The position numbers and the translations under genes were made by a program. A stretch of DNA of 64,000 nt from Flavobacterium xinjiangense (GTDB taxonomy: Bacteria; Bacteroidota; Bacteroidia; Flavobacteriales; Flavobacteriaceae), in the NCBI RefSeq assembly GCF_900142885.1, contig NZ_FRCL01000001.1:166311-230310 (forward strand), given 5' to 3'. The notes below the pieces were generated by a model, which did no database searches, was not told the DNA's origin, and saw only the letters and a list, made by a program, of their open reading frames with translations. Shown piece after piece: positions 26,285-36,794 of this stretch. Position 1 is the stretch's first letter. Every line of letters starts with the position of its first letter.

Positions 26285-27547
26285 ATGGAATCAGTTCAAG
26301 CTATAAAACAACGATTTGAAATTATTGGGAATGACCCAAAGCTCAATCGCGCCATAGAAAAAGCCATTCAGGTTGCTCCTACTGATATTTCGGTACTGGT
26401 AGCTGGTGAAAGTGGTGTTGGTAAAGAGAATATTCCAAGAATTATTCATTCGCTTTCACATAGAAAGCATGGTAAATATATTGCCGTAAACTGCGGTGCA
26501 ATTCCGGAAGGAACAATTGACAGCGAACTTTTCGGGCATGAAAAAGGTGCTTTTACAGGCGCAACCAATACCCGTGAAGGTTATTTTGAGGTGGCTGACG
26601 GTGGAACTATTTTCCTGGATGAAGTTGGTGAATTGCCTTTGACTACTCAAGTACGATTGTTACGTGTATTAGAAAATGGTGAATTCATAAAAGTAGGTTC
26701 GTCACAAGTACAAAAAACGGATGTGCGAATTGTGGCTGCAACCAATGTCAATTTATTCAATGCTATCGAAAAAGGGAAATTCCGAGAAGATTTGTATTAT
26801 CGTTTGAGCACGGTAGACATCACTTTGCCTCCATTGCGAGAACGAAAAGAAGACATTCATTTGTTATTTAGAAAATTCGCCTCAGATTTTGCGCATAAAT
26901 ATAAAATGCCTCCTATACGATTAGAAGAAAGTGCTGTTCTGGTTTTGCAAAAATTCCGTTGGAGTGGTAATATTCGACAGTTGAGAAACGTCGCGGAACA
27001 AATTTCGGTTTTGGAAACAAATCGCGAAATATCGGCAGTAACTTTACAATCTTACTTGCCTGCTGAAGGAAGTAATTTGCCATCGGTAATCAAAGACAAG
27101 AAAAGCGACAGCGACTTTAGTAACGAAAGAGAAATTTTATACAAAGTCCTTTTTGATATGAAAAGTGACTTGCATGACTTGAAAAAACTTACTTTAGAAT
27201 TAATGGAAAACGGCAGTTCTAAAGTTCAGGAAACCAATAAAAACTTAATTACAAAAATATACGGCTCTAAAGAGAATGACAGCGAAATAGATTTTGAAGA
27301 AGAACCAAGAACCGCTTTGATTGCAGCTCAAAATAAAGAAGAACGTTATCAAGAAAATGACGACAACAACTATTTATTTGCAGAAACTGTCGAAGAGGAA
27401 GAAGAAATATTGAGATTAGAGCAGAAAGAAATTGAAATGATCAAAAAATCATTGGAAAAAAATAAAGGAAAACGAAAAGCCGCTGCTGATGAATTGGGGA
27501 TTTCCGAAAGAACATTGTATCGAAAAATAAAACAATTTGATTTGTAG
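26285..27547 (+). CDS. Sigma-54-interacting AAA+ transcriptional activator
   Basis: 420 residues from the ATG at 26285; the upstream in-frame GTG falls in a repeat. The protein starts directly with the AAA+ domain: Walker A GESGVGKE (41-48), the sigma-54 contact loop GAFTGA (88-93) and Walker B GGTIFLDEVGEL (about 105-116). A Glu-rich linker with acidic runs (about 330-385) leads to a Fis-type helix-turn-helix at the C-terminus (RKAAADELGISERTLYRKI). There is no receiver, PAS or GAF sensor domain, so control is probably by a partner or by abundance. It lies in the miaB-secG run, as in other flavobacteria. Confidence 0.92.
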   Translation: MESVQAIKQRFEIIGNDPKLNRAIEKAIQVAPTDISVLVAGESGVGKENIPRIIHSLSHRKHGKYIAVNCGAIPEGTIDSELFGHEKGAFTGATNTREGYFEVADGGTIFLDEVGELPLTTQVRLLRVLENGEFIKVGSSQVQKTDVRIVAATNVNLFNAIEKGKFREDLYYRLSTVDITLPPLRERKEDIHLLFRKFASDFAHKYKMPPIRLEESAVLVLQKFRWSGNIRQLRNVAEQISVLETNREISAVTLQSYLPAEGSNLPSVIKDKKSDSDFSNEREILYKVLFDMKSDLHDLKKLTLELMENGSSKVQETNKNLITKIYGSKENDSEIDFEEEPRTALIAAQNKEERYQENDDNNYLFAETVEEEEEILRLEQKEIEMIKKSLEKNKGKRKAAADELGISERTLYRKIKQFDL

Positions 27548-27645
27548 TTTTTGTAGATAAAGCAAAAACTTTACTTATTTGATTGAAAATGAATATATTT
27601 GAACCGAGCGTTAGCGAACTGGCGAGGCAATTTTTAAAACAGAAA

Positions 27646-28149
27646 ATGAAACACATAAAACTTATTCTTCTTGCAATAATTATATTCAGCATCAATAGCT
27701 GCTCTGTTTATAACTTTACTGGAACTGGAAAAATTGATGCAAAAACCTTTCAAGTCAATTTTTTTCAGAATAATGCTGAACTGATTGAGCCAGGAATAGA
27801 CCGAACATTTACTCTTGCTTTACAAGACATAATTCAGAATCAAACCAATTTGAATTTGGTTAAAAACGGTGCTGATTTAACTTATGAAGGAGAAATTGTA
27901 GATTACAGAATAAGTCCAATGACGGCAACAGCCGACCAAAAAGCGGCACAAAACCGTTTAAAAATAAGAGTAAATGTTCGATTTACCAATAAAAATAAAG
28001 AAGTCGATAATTTTGAAAAAACATTTGAGTTTTATTATGATTATCCTGCGGAACAACAATTGGTAGGATCTACATTAAACAATGCTTTGAAAGAAATTTT
28101 TGAAAGAATAACTCAAGATATTTTTAATGAATCTCTTGCTAAATGGTAA
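27646..28149 (+). CDS. lptE: LptE-like LPS-assembly lipoprotein
   Basis: 167 residues from the ATG at 27646; an earlier in-frame ATG would put 21 polar residues before the signal peptide. The signal peptide ends in lipobox SINSC. The body (PGIDRTFTLALQDIIQNQTNLNL, later YEGEIVDYRISPM) resembles the LptE family, the outer-membrane lipoprotein that plugs LptD for lipopolysaccharide export. Its position between the sigma-54-type activator and a TPR protein is the usual flavobacterial order. The symbol rests on family resemblance. Confidence 0.75.
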   Translation: MKHIKLILLAIIIFSINSCSVYNFTGTGKIDAKTFQVNFFQNNAELIEPGIDRTFTLALQDIIQNQTNLNLVKNGADLTYEGEIVDYRISPMTATADQKAAQNRLKIRVNVRFTNKNKEVDNFEKTFEFYYDYPAEQQLVGSTLNNALKEIFERITQDIFNESLAKW

Positions 28150-28230
28150 ATGAGGTGTTGATTCGGTAATTTGTTAATTCGGTTAAGCGGAGAACAAATA
28201 AACGAATAACCAAATAAACGAATAATCTTT

Positions 28231-29088
28231 ATGAATGTAACCGATTATAATTATCTAATTAACAGGCCAAATGCAATCAATGAGAAGCAGACGGCAGCAT
28301 TGGAGAAAGTACTGGATCAATTTCCTTATTTTCAAAGTGCCAGAGCGTTAACATTAAAAGGACTTTACAACCTAAATAGTTTCAAATATAATTACGCACT
28401 TAAAGTTACGGCAGCGCATACGACAGACAGAACCGTTTTGTTTGATTTTATAACATCAGACACTTTTACTGCCATCCAAAAAGATTTTTACGACAAAAAA
28501 ACAATTGAACTCCACAATATCAATGTGATCGATAGTGAAATAATTATTCACGAAGAAAAATTGGAGCACAAAACAAATACTTTAGAACAATCAATTCTTA
28601 CCTCTATAAAGGAAGCTTTACCATTAGATTCTGATGATACTACCAAAATATTTGAAGAAAAATTAGCTATTGGTCAACCTTTGGATTTCTCTGTAAATGA
28701 AAAACATTCCTTCCAAGAATGGTTGCAATTATCCAGAACACTGCCAATTGATAGAGAAACTGAAAATACGATTAGTGCTAAAACGTTACCAATAGACGAG
28801 AATAAAAAGAAAAAAGCGGAGCTAATTGACAAGTTTATAGAAACCAGTCCAAAGATTCCGCCTGTCAAGCACGGCGTAACATCTACAGTGACTTTCGACC
28901 TAAATAAAGATGACAATACATACTTGATGACGGAAACTTTAGCACGAGTATACTTGGAACAAAAAAAATATCTAAAAGCGATACAAGCTTATCAAATATT
29001 AATTTTGAAATATCCAGAAAAAAGTAGTTTCTTTGCAGACCGTATCTCAGATATTAAGATTTTACAACAAAATAATTATAACAATTAA
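28231..29088 (+). CDS. Conserved flavobacterial protein with C-terminal TPR-like helices
   Basis: 285 residues with no signal peptide. The N-terminal part (about 1-75) is helical and contains FPYFQSARALTLKGLYNL. The middle is charged. The last 60 residues form a tetratricopeptide-like helix pair (TLARVYLEQKKYLKAIQAYQILILKYPEKSSFF). Function is unknown; it is probably a protein-interaction scaffold. It ends 3 bp before secG, so the two are surely cotranscribed. Confidence 0.75.
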   Translation: MNVTDYNYLINRPNAINEKQTAALEKVLDQFPYFQSARALTLKGLYNLNSFKYNYALKVTAAHTTDRTVLFDFITSDTFTAIQKDFYDKKTIELHNINVIDSEIIIHEEKLEHKTNTLEQSILTSIKEALPLDSDDTTKIFEEKLAIGQPLDFSVNEKHSFQEWLQLSRTLPIDRETENTISAKTLPIDENKKKKAELIDKFIETSPKIPPVKHGVTSTVTFDLNKDDNTYLMTETLARVYLEQKKYLKAIQAYQILILKYPEKSSFFADRISDIKILQQNNYNN

Positions 29089-29091
29089 ACA

Positions 29092-29436
29092 ATGAGCACA
29101 TTTTCAATTTTTTTAGTTTTAATAACAATCGTTTGTTTCCTATTAGTCGTAGTAATAATGGTTCAAAACCCTAAAGGTGGTGGATTATCTTCTACAGTAG
29201 GTGGCTCTCAAATGTTAGGTGGTGTACAAAAAACAACTGATTTTTTAGACAAAAGTACCTGGACACTTGCTACTATTTTAATTGTATTGATACTTCTTTC
29301 AAGCTTAAGCTTTACAGGAGCATTAAGTGATAATGATTCAAAAATTATTGAGCCAACAGAAACTACCGCACCAACAACTGCTGCACCAACTTCTCCAGTT
29401 CAAAACACACCTGCTGCGACAAATCCAGCAAAATAA
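29092..29436 (+). CDS. secG: Preprotein translocase subunit SecG
   Basis: 114 residues. Two membrane helices (about 3-23 and 57-77) flank the conserved loop QNPKGGGLSSTVGGSQMLGG, which identifies SecG, the accessory subunit of the SecYEG channel. A low-complexity Thr/Pro/Ala tail (about 85-114) is common in Bacteroidota. It is last in the miaB run and is followed by a strong terminator. Confidence 0.95.
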   Translation: MSTFSIFLVLITIVCFLLVVVIMVQNPKGGGLSSTVGGSQMLGGVQKTTDFLDKSTWTLATILIVLILLSSLSFTGALSDNDSKIIEPTETTAPTTAAPTSPVQNTPAATNPAK

Positions 29437-29455
29437 AATATTACCCCTTATTCTA

Positions 29456-29487
29456 AATGCCAGCCTGTCAAAGCTGGCATTTTTTAT
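29456..29487 (+). terminator. Terminator after secG
   Basis: AATGCCAGC/GCTGGCATT, a perfect 9-bp stem with an 8-nt loop followed by a T run. Confidence 0.85.
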
Positions 29488-29572
29488 AAGAAAATATGTC
29501 AGTTTAAATAGGTTGGCATAATTTCTGAAATCCTATAAGCAATCGTAAAAAAAATAATTAAAAAATAAAATC

Positions 29573-29848
29573 ATGGCTTTAAACATTAAACCACTTTCAG
29601 ACAGAGTTCTTATCGAACCAGTTGCTGCTGAAACCAAAACTGCGTCAGGGATTTTTATTCCGGATACCGCCAAAGAGAAACCACAAAAAGGAACTGTAGT
29701 TGCTGTAGGAAATGGCACAAAAGATCATACCATGACAGTTAAAATTGGAGATTCAGTTCTTTATGGGAAATATGCTGGTACGGAATTGAAACTGGAAGGA
29801 AAAGATTATTTGATAATGAGAGAAGATGATATTTTAGCGATAATCTAA
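29573..29848 (+). CDS. groES: Co-chaperonin GroES
   Basis: 91 residues, the full-length GroES heptamer subunit. It starts [14 protein letters not shown]; the mobile loop ([18 protein letters not shown]) is at about residues 18-35. It lies 60 bp before groEL. The leader carries no CIRCE-type inverted repeat that I can find. Confidence 0.97.
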   Translation: MALNIKPLSDRVLIEPVAAETKTASGIFIPDTAKEKPQKGTVVAVGNGTKDHTMTVKIGDSVLYGKYAGTELKLEGKDYLIMREDDILAII

Positions 29849-29902
29849 TAAAATATCAAGTCTGAAGAATTAAGTAGTAAGATAATTTAAAAGTTTAAAT
29901 AA

Positions 29903-31537
<1,635 letters not shown>

Positions 31538-31556
31538 TTCATTCCCTTTTTAAAAC

Positions 31557-31594
31557 AAAAAACTCCGTTTCTTAATTGAAACGGAGTTTTTTTG
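31557..31594. terminator. Bidirectional terminator, groEL and the DedA gene
   Basis: AAAACTCCGTTTC and GAAACGGAGTTTT pair perfectly over 13 bp, with A and T runs on either side. It serves both convergent genes. Confidence 0.9.
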
Positions 31595-31611
31595 TTAATA
31601 GTAATGATTGA

Positions 31612-32292
31612 TTATTTTATATGTACTCTTTTCTTCAAAAGCTTAAATAAAACTGGAACAGTAGTTATAAGTACAATAATTATTATAATGTATTCTATAT
31701 GTTCTTTCAAATCAATTCCAAAATTTTCCAAAAAGACACCATATAAATAATGCCCGGAAAAAATTAAAATAAAAGACCATAGAAAAGAACTTAAAACATT
31801 AAAGAACATAAATTTACTCTTATCCATGGATACAATTCCAGCAACGATGGGCGCAAAGGTTCTGAAAATCGGTAAAAAACGCGCAAATATTATTGCTTTC
31901 CCTCCATACTTTTCAAAGAAATCTTTCGACTGCAATAGGTATTTTTTCTTGAACCAAAAAGTATCTTCTTTTTTAAATAAATAATACCCGCTTTTTGCTC
32001 CAAACCAATAACCAACAGTGTTACCCACAATTCCTGCAGCAGCAACCAACAACGACAATAAAGTAACATTAATAAAATCGCTTTCTATCGTAATCATATT
32101 TTGGATCAAATCTTTACTGTAAATTCCTGCAAGGAAAAGCAAACTGTCTCCGGGAAGAAAAAAACCGGCAAAAAGACCAGTTTCAGCAAAAATTATAAAT
32201 AAAACTATATACAAACCTATTTGAACTCCTCCTATTTGAAGGTTGATATAAAATTCCGGATTAAGTAATTGCGTCCAATCAAAATTATTCAT
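31612..32292 (-). CDS. DedA family membrane protein
   Basis: 226 residues with about five hydrophobic segments. The family signature is present: FAETGLFAGFFLPGDSLLFLAG near residues 35-56, then VGYWFGAKSGYYLF and FARFLPIFRTFAPIVAGIVSMDKSKF. DedA proteins are inner-membrane transporters or scramblases, several of which recycle undecaprenyl phosphate or flip phospholipids; which applies here cannot be told. Monocistronic. Confidence 0.9.
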   Translation of the reverse strand: MNNFDWTQLLNPEFYINLQIGGVQIGLYIVLFIIFAETGLFAGFFLPGDSLLFLAGIYSKDLIQNMITIESDFINVTLLSLLVAAAGIVGNTVGYWFGAKSGYYLFKKEDTFWFKKKYLLQSKDFFEKYGGKAIIFARFLPIFRTFAPIVAGIVSMDKSKFMFFNVLSSFLWSFILIFSGHYLYGVFLENFGIDLKEHIEYIIIIIVLITTVPVLFKLLKKRVHIK

Positions 32293-32450
32293 AAAAACGA
32301 TTTGTAATTAAATTTATTGGTCGTGAAAGTAAGAATAATTTAGCTCAACCGCAATATATTGCTTGACTTTAAAGTTTAATTAACGCTTGAAAGCATTCAT
32401 ACATCCCTATAAATACAATTTAAATCTTATCATTTAAACAAAAGTAAAAA

Positions 32451-32470
32451 CCCAAAGTTTTCACTTTGGG
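32451..32470 (-). terminator. Terminator of the metal-related operon
   Basis: CCCAAAGT/ACTTTGGG stem with a 4-nt loop. On the minus strand it is followed by a T-rich stretch. It lies 9 bp past the HMA-protein stop. Confidence 0.75.
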
Positions 32471-32478
32471 CTTCAAAA

Positions 32479-32820
32479 TTATTTTCGTTCATAGAGGCAA
32501 CAAGTATGAAGACTTTGATAATCTTCGTTTGTGGCTTTCACTTCATCCGTATCATGTCCTACTTTGGCAATCGCTTTTTTCACATCTAATGGAGATGTTT
32601 TTTCTTCGTTAAGTATCAAGCTCAACTGATGCGTTTCTATATCCCAAATTGCTGATTTCACTCCAGACACTGAATAAGCCGCTTTTTGAATTCTTTTCTT
32701 GCATTGCTCGCAATTACCATTAACTTCAGTGACATATTTAGCATTTTTATTCTTCTTTTCTTGTGCCTGAGCAGCAAATCCAAGAAAACTTACCATTAGT
32801 ATTAAAATTATATTTTTCAT
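32479..32820 (-). CDS. Periplasmic heavy-metal-associated (HMA) domain protein
   Basis: 113 residues. A Sec signal peptide (about 1-19, ending AAQAQ) precedes an HMA ferredoxin-like fold with the metal-binding CxxC at C37 and C40 (GNCEQCKKRI). An extra Cys pair lies near the C-terminus (HTCCLYERK). It probably binds Cu(I) or a related soft metal in the periplasm. It follows a TonB receptor and a Cys-rich HYC_CC_PP protein on the same strand, which supports metal handling. Confidence 0.85.
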   Translation of the reverse strand: MKNIILILMVSFLGFAAQAQEKKNKNAKYVTEVNGNCEQCKKRIQKAAYSVSGVKSAIWDIETHQLSLILNEEKTSPLDVKKAIAKVGHDTDEVKATNEDYQSLHTCCLYERK

Positions 32821-32861
32821 TTTTAAAGTTTTTATTTTTATTGATAATTTACACGCTACTC

Positions 32862-34871
32862 TTATTTTATTTTAAACCGTAATCCTGCATAATACATTTG
32901 TCCAAAAACCGGCGCATATACAATTGACGCATCAAAAGTGGAGCCAAAAGGATTCTCACTGCCAAGAATAGCCTTTTCCTGAGTGTAATTTCCAATATTT
33001 TCTCCTCCAATATATACTTCAAACGTTGAAGAGAAAGTTTTTGTAATCTGAGCATTCATCAAAGAATATGATTTTGAAAATTCAGGCAATCTGTCATCTA
33101 TTGGATTTGAAGCGGTATTGGGCAATTGTTGTTGACCAATCCAATTGAACGTGTAATCGAATTTCCATTGCTTTCCATTTTCACCTATGTGCGTTTCATA
33201 CTCTAAATTACCAAAAAAACGATGTTTGGCTTGTAATGGTTTTTGGTAATTTCCGGAAATATAATCAGTTCTTACATCATAAAATTTATAGGCTGAGCGC
33301 AAATTAAAATGACTGAAAATCTCATAATTAAATTCCAGTTGTAAACTATTGGCAACGGATTTTCCATTCAAGTTATAGAACAAAACTTGCTGAGGACTCT
33401 GCATCACATCAACTACTGCCTGATTCTTAAAATCAGTCCTGTAGAAATCAATACCTACATCGGCACTTTTACCGAAGAGTGAAAATTTTTGTGCAAAGCT
33501 CAAACCGTAATTCCATGCAATTTCAGGATTCAAGCCATAAATTTTTCCATTAGTATCTAAAATATCAAAAGTTCTCGAGCTGACAAAAAGAGGCTGATTT
33601 TCGGCAAAAATATTTGCTGAACGTTTCCCTCTTCCCGCCGAAAATCGCAGAACTCCTTTTTCCCAAGGATTGTATCGAACATGTAATCGTGGCGTCAAAA
33701 ATGTACCTAAGCGATTATGATTATCGATTCTTCCGCCAAGAATCACACTAAAATTATCGGCGTTGTCGTAAGTATATTCAAAAAAGGCGCCGACTGAATT
33801 ATCAATTCTGCTGTAATCATTCACGCTAACGAACTCTTGGTACTTATCGTAAGTGAAGTTCAAACCTGCAGCAAATTTATTCATTGTATTATTAATAATC
33901 GAATTAAAAATCAAGTTCGAATAATAACTGCTTTGCTTAATATTATATTGGTTTAAACCAAAGTAAGACTGTTGATCATGACTGTTAAAAGCGTTTTGAA
34001 AACCGATACTTTGATAAGGCATATCTTTAAAAACATATCCAATTTTTGTTGAAACATCCAATCGCTCCGTATTAATTTCAGAACCCCAGTAATTGGTTGT
34101 TCCTTTGTCTATTTCTGGATTGAAATTCAATTCTCCCGTTTGCTTTTTATCATTCATATATCTGAAATTGATAAAACTCACCCAACCTTTTTCGGCATTA
34201 TAATACTGATATCTATTGAGGATATTGATTTGTTTTGCCAAGGGATTATCAAGGAAACCATCATCATTCATGTCGAGTTTCGCTACTCGTGCATTGCCGT
34301 GTAGAAACAAGCTACTGCTCCACTTATCAGAAAGTTTAGTATTGAAATGGGTATTCAATTCAAAACGGGAATCTGTCGAACCGTAAACATTTAAGAAGAA
34401 CGGAATATCGTTCAAAGGTTTTAACAATTCCGTGTTAATTTGACCCGAAATACTTTCGTAGCCATTGACCACACTCCCCGCGCCTTTTGTGATTTGGATA
34501 CTTTCAACCCAGGTTCCAGGAGTAAACGACAAACCGTACGCTTGAGAGGCGCCCCGGACAGACGGTACATTTTCTTCGGTTATCATTAAATATGGACTAG
34601 TTAGCCCAAGCATTTTGATTTGCTTTGTTCCTGTCAAAGCATCCGAAAAATTGACATCTATAGAAGGGTTTGTCTCAAAACTTTCGGCAAGATTACAACA
34701 AGCAGCTTTAAGCAATTCTTTGCTTGTTATTAAGGTTGTGTTTCCTGTTACCGTGAAAGATTTTTGAATTCCTTTTCGTTTTTGGACAACTTTTACCTCC
34801 TGTAGATTTTCTTGAGAAAAGACGGGAATCGAAAGAAAAATCATAACAAAAAGCGTTATTATTTTTTGCAT
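32862..34871 (-). CDS. TonB-dependent outer-membrane receptor, metal-linked
   Basis: 669 residues with a signal peptide (about 1-19), an N-terminal plug and a C-terminal beta-barrel ending in an aromatic strand (YAGLRFKIK). It has no carboxypeptidase-like extension, so it is a classical TonB receptor rather than a SusC. The plug contains an unusual Cys pair (LLKAACCNLAESFETNPSIDV). Together with the neighbouring HMA and HYC_CC_PP genes this suggests uptake or export of a copper-like metal or its chelate. The metal is inferred, not shown. Confidence 0.88.
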   Translation of the reverse strand: MQKIITLFVMIFLSIPVFSQENLQEVKVVQKRKGIQKSFTVTGNTTLITSKELLKAACCNLAESFETNPSIDVNFSDALTGTKQIKMLGLTSPYLMITEENVPSVRGASQAYGLSFTPGTWVESIQITKGAGSVVNGYESISGQINTELLKPLNDIPFFLNVYGSTDSRFELNTHFNTKLSDKWSSSLFLHGNARVAKLDMNDDGFLDNPLAKQINILNRYQYYNAEKGWVSFINFRYMNDKKQTGELNFNPEIDKGTTNYWGSEINTERLDVSTKIGYVFKDMPYQSIGFQNAFNSHDQQSYFGLNQYNIKQSSYYSNLIFNSIINNTMNKFAAGLNFTYDKYQEFVSVNDYSRIDNSVGAFFEYTYDNADNFSVILGGRIDNHNRLGTFLTPRLHVRYNPWEKGVLRFSAGRGKRSANIFAENQPLFVSSRTFDILDTNGKIYGLNPEIAWNYGLSFAQKFSLFGKSADVGIDFYRTDFKNQAVVDVMQSPQQVLFYNLNGKSVANSLQLEFNYEIFSHFNLRSAYKFYDVRTDYISGNYQKPLQAKHRFFGNLEYETHIGENGKQWKFDYTFNWIGQQQLPNTASNPIDDRLPEFSKSYSLMNAQITKTFSSTFEVYIGGENIGNYTQEKAILGSENPFGSTFDASIVYAPVFGQMYYAGLRFKIK

Positions 34872-34944
34872 AATACAATATTTTAATGTTTATAAAAAGT
34901 AGATTCAAGTCACAAGAAGTGATTTGACTTTTAAAACATTAAAA

Positions 34945-35343
34945 TCAAGCGTAGAAAATATATTGGCTGTACAACTTAAAAAGTGGCGGCGCATTAGCAT
35001 CGCAAAAATAAGGAGCCGTTTGATTGTTTTTGAAATTTTCATTAGAAGAAAAAACAATCGTTTGCCATTGCTGAATGAGAAAAGGAAATTGAGGATTGAA
35101 AGAAAACGCTTTAATGGTTGCGTTATCCGATTTTTTTTGAAAATTAACGACTTTGTCTTTACAACAACTATCCTTTTTGGCAACGATTTTTTCGCAACAT
35201 CCTTTTTCTGTTGATTGAGAGACTGTATTCAAAGAAACTGATGCAATTTCTTTTCCACAATAATGCACATTAAAAGCCAATCCTACATTGGAAACCAATA
35301 GTAGAAAGGCCAAAAATAAACTGGTGCATTTTTTAATACTCAT
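34945..35343 (-). CDS. HYC_CC_PP family protein (small cysteine-rich secreted protein)
   Basis: 132 residues with a signal peptide (about 1-23). It carries the three motifs that name the family: VHYCGKEIAS, the CC pairs (GCCEKI, DSCCKDK) and a C-terminal NAPPLFKLYSQYI. Five Cys and one His suggest metal binding in the periplasm. The family is typically found beside TonB receptors and HMA proteins in Bacteroidota, as here. It is the first gene of the three-gene operon. Confidence 0.8.
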   Translation of the reverse strand: MSIKKCTSLFLAFLLLVSNVGLAFNVHYCGKEIASVSLNTVSQSTEKGCCEKIVAKKDSCCKDKVVNFQKKSDNATIKAFSFNPQFPFLIQQWQTIVFSSNENFKNNQTAPYFCDANAPPLFKLYSQYIFYA

Positions 35344-35347
35344 GATG

Positions 35348-35355
35348 CAAAATTA
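35348..35355 (-). promoter_or_regulatory. -7 box of the metal-related operon, abutting the start codon
   Basis: TAATTTTG on the minus strand fits TAnnTTTG and ends only 4 bp before the ATG. A TTTG lies roughly 23 bp further upstream. If used, transcription would start at or next to the ATG, giving a leaderless mRNA. Confidence 0.4.
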
Positions 35356-35396
35356 GTTAATAAAGGGACTCTTAAAACCAAAAATACTGTTAAAAA

Positions 35397-36752
35397 TCAC
35401 AATTCAAATTCTTGTCCCATCAAAGGAATTTTACAATCAAAATGATATCTTTCATTTATTTTTATACGTAGCTCATCCAGTGGTATGTTTTCACCATGAA
35501 CTAAAAATACCTTAATAGGTTTATTTTCTAAAGCCGAAAGCCAGTTAAGCAAATCCCTTTGATCTCCGTGAGCTGACAAACTTTCTATTTCAAGAATATT
35601 TGCCAATACCGGATAATATTTACCATGAATTTTAATTTCTTTGGCTCCTTCTAACAATTTTCTACCACGAGTTCCTTCTGCTTGAAAACCAATAATTATT
35701 ACAGTGGTTTCCGGCAAACCTATATATCGTTCTAAATAACTCAGCACTCTCCCCCCTGTAATCATTCCACTAGCGGCAATAACCACTTTGGGCTGTTTGT
35801 CAAATATAGTTGCAATCGTTTCCTGATAATCTGTAATCATTGAAAACATTTTACACATAGCAATATATTCGTGCTCTGGTAATTTATGCCACTTTCTATT
35901 ATTTTCAAAAATATCCAGAACACTTATTCCCATTGGCGTGTCAATGATATAAGGAATATTTGGAATTCTACCTTCTTCTTTGAGTTGCCATAATAAATAC
36001 ATTACTGTTTGCGCGCGCTCTACAGCAAAACTAGGAATAATGATTGTTCCGCCTTTTGCAACCGTATTGTTAATGTACATTTCCAGTTCCGCTTTGACAT
36101 CTGTATCAGGATGAAGACGATCGCCATATGTACTTTCCAGAAATATATAATCGCCTCTCTTTGGTTTTGTTGGTGGGTACATTAACACATCGTTATCACG
36201 GCCAATGTCTCCAGAAAAAACTAAGATTTTATTTTCAAGTTGTAATTCAATGGTACAGGCTCCCAAGATGTGTCCTGCATTAGAGTAAACTGCAGTAATT
36301 TCAGCATCCAATGGTAAAGCTTCATTTGTTTTAATAACTCTGAAATGCGGAAAAACTTTTTCAGCTTGTGCTACGGTATATAGTGGCTGGGCTATTTCGT
36401 GTTTAGAAAATTTTCCTTTATTGGCTGTGCTCGCCTCCTCTTCCTGAATTTTGGCACTATCCAAAAGGATTAGTTTTGTTATCTCTTTTGTTGGACTTGT
36501 GCAATAAATTTTCCCCTTAAAACCTTGATCGACTAATCTGGGTAACCAGCCACAGTGGTCCAAATGTCCATGAGTCAACAAAACAAAATCTATTGTTGAA
36601 GGCAAAATGGGCAATGGTTCCCAATTCAGCTCTCGTAAAGGCTTAATGCCCTGAAATTGTCCACAGTCTATCAAAATTCTAACGCCATTGCTTTCGATTA
36701 ATGTTTTCGAACCCGTAACAGTCCCGGCTCCGCCAATAAATTTGACTTTCAT
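35397..36752 (-). CDS. MBL-fold beta-CASP metallohydrolase (RNA-processing nuclease type)
   Basis: 451 residues from the ATG opening KVKFIGGAGTVTGSK; a longer start would add 11 hydrophobic residues and is less likely. The metallo-beta-lactamase core has the zinc motif THGHLDHCG, followed by a beta-CASP domain and an RNA-specificity C-terminal motif (SLSAHGDQRDLLNWL). This is the CPSF73/YSH1-like bacterial group of endo- or exoribonucleases. The gene lies 42 bp downstream of an ATP-cone/restriction-nuclease gene, which suggests a joint nucleic-acid-processing role. Confidence 0.9.
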   Translation of the reverse strand: MKVKFIGGAGTVTGSKTLIESNGVRILIDCGQFQGIKPLRELNWEPLPILPSTIDFVLLTHGHLDHCGWLPRLVDQGFKGKIYCTSPTKEITKLILLDSAKIQEEEASTANKGKFSKHEIAQPLYTVAQAEKVFPHFRVIKTNEALPLDAEITAVYSNAGHILGACTIELQLENKILVFSGDIGRDNDVLMYPPTKPKRGDYIFLESTYGDRLHPDTDVKAELEMYINNTVAKGGTIIIPSFAVERAQTVMYLLWQLKEEGRIPNIPYIIDTPMGISVLDIFENNRKWHKLPEHEYIAMCKMFSMITDYQETIATIFDKQPKVVIAASGMITGGRVLSYLERYIGLPETTVIIIGFQAEGTRGRKLLEGAKEIKIHGKYYPVLANILEIESLSAHGDQRDLLNWLSALENKPIKVFLVHGENIPLDELRIKINERYHFDCKIPLMGQEFEL

Positions 36753-36794
36753 TTTTCCCGATTTAAAAATTAAACAAATTAGCAATCTTTATTG

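Noticed and set aside
27583..27645. Earlier in-frame start for the LptE-like lipoprotein
   Set aside because: It would put 21 polar residues before the lipoprotein signal peptide. The stretch (GAACCGAGCGTTAGCGAACT) looks like intergenic repeat sequence.
28150..28230. Short repeats (AAATAAACGAATAA twice) between the LptE-like and TPR genes
   Set aside because: Low-complexity AT-rich spacer; no stable structure or known element could be supported.
29488..29572. Possible sigma-54 promoter (TTGGCATAATTTCTG) before groES
   Set aside because: The -24 half is fair (TTGGCA) but the -12 half lacks GC at the right spacing. The presence of a sigma-54-type activator in the window is not evidence for this site.
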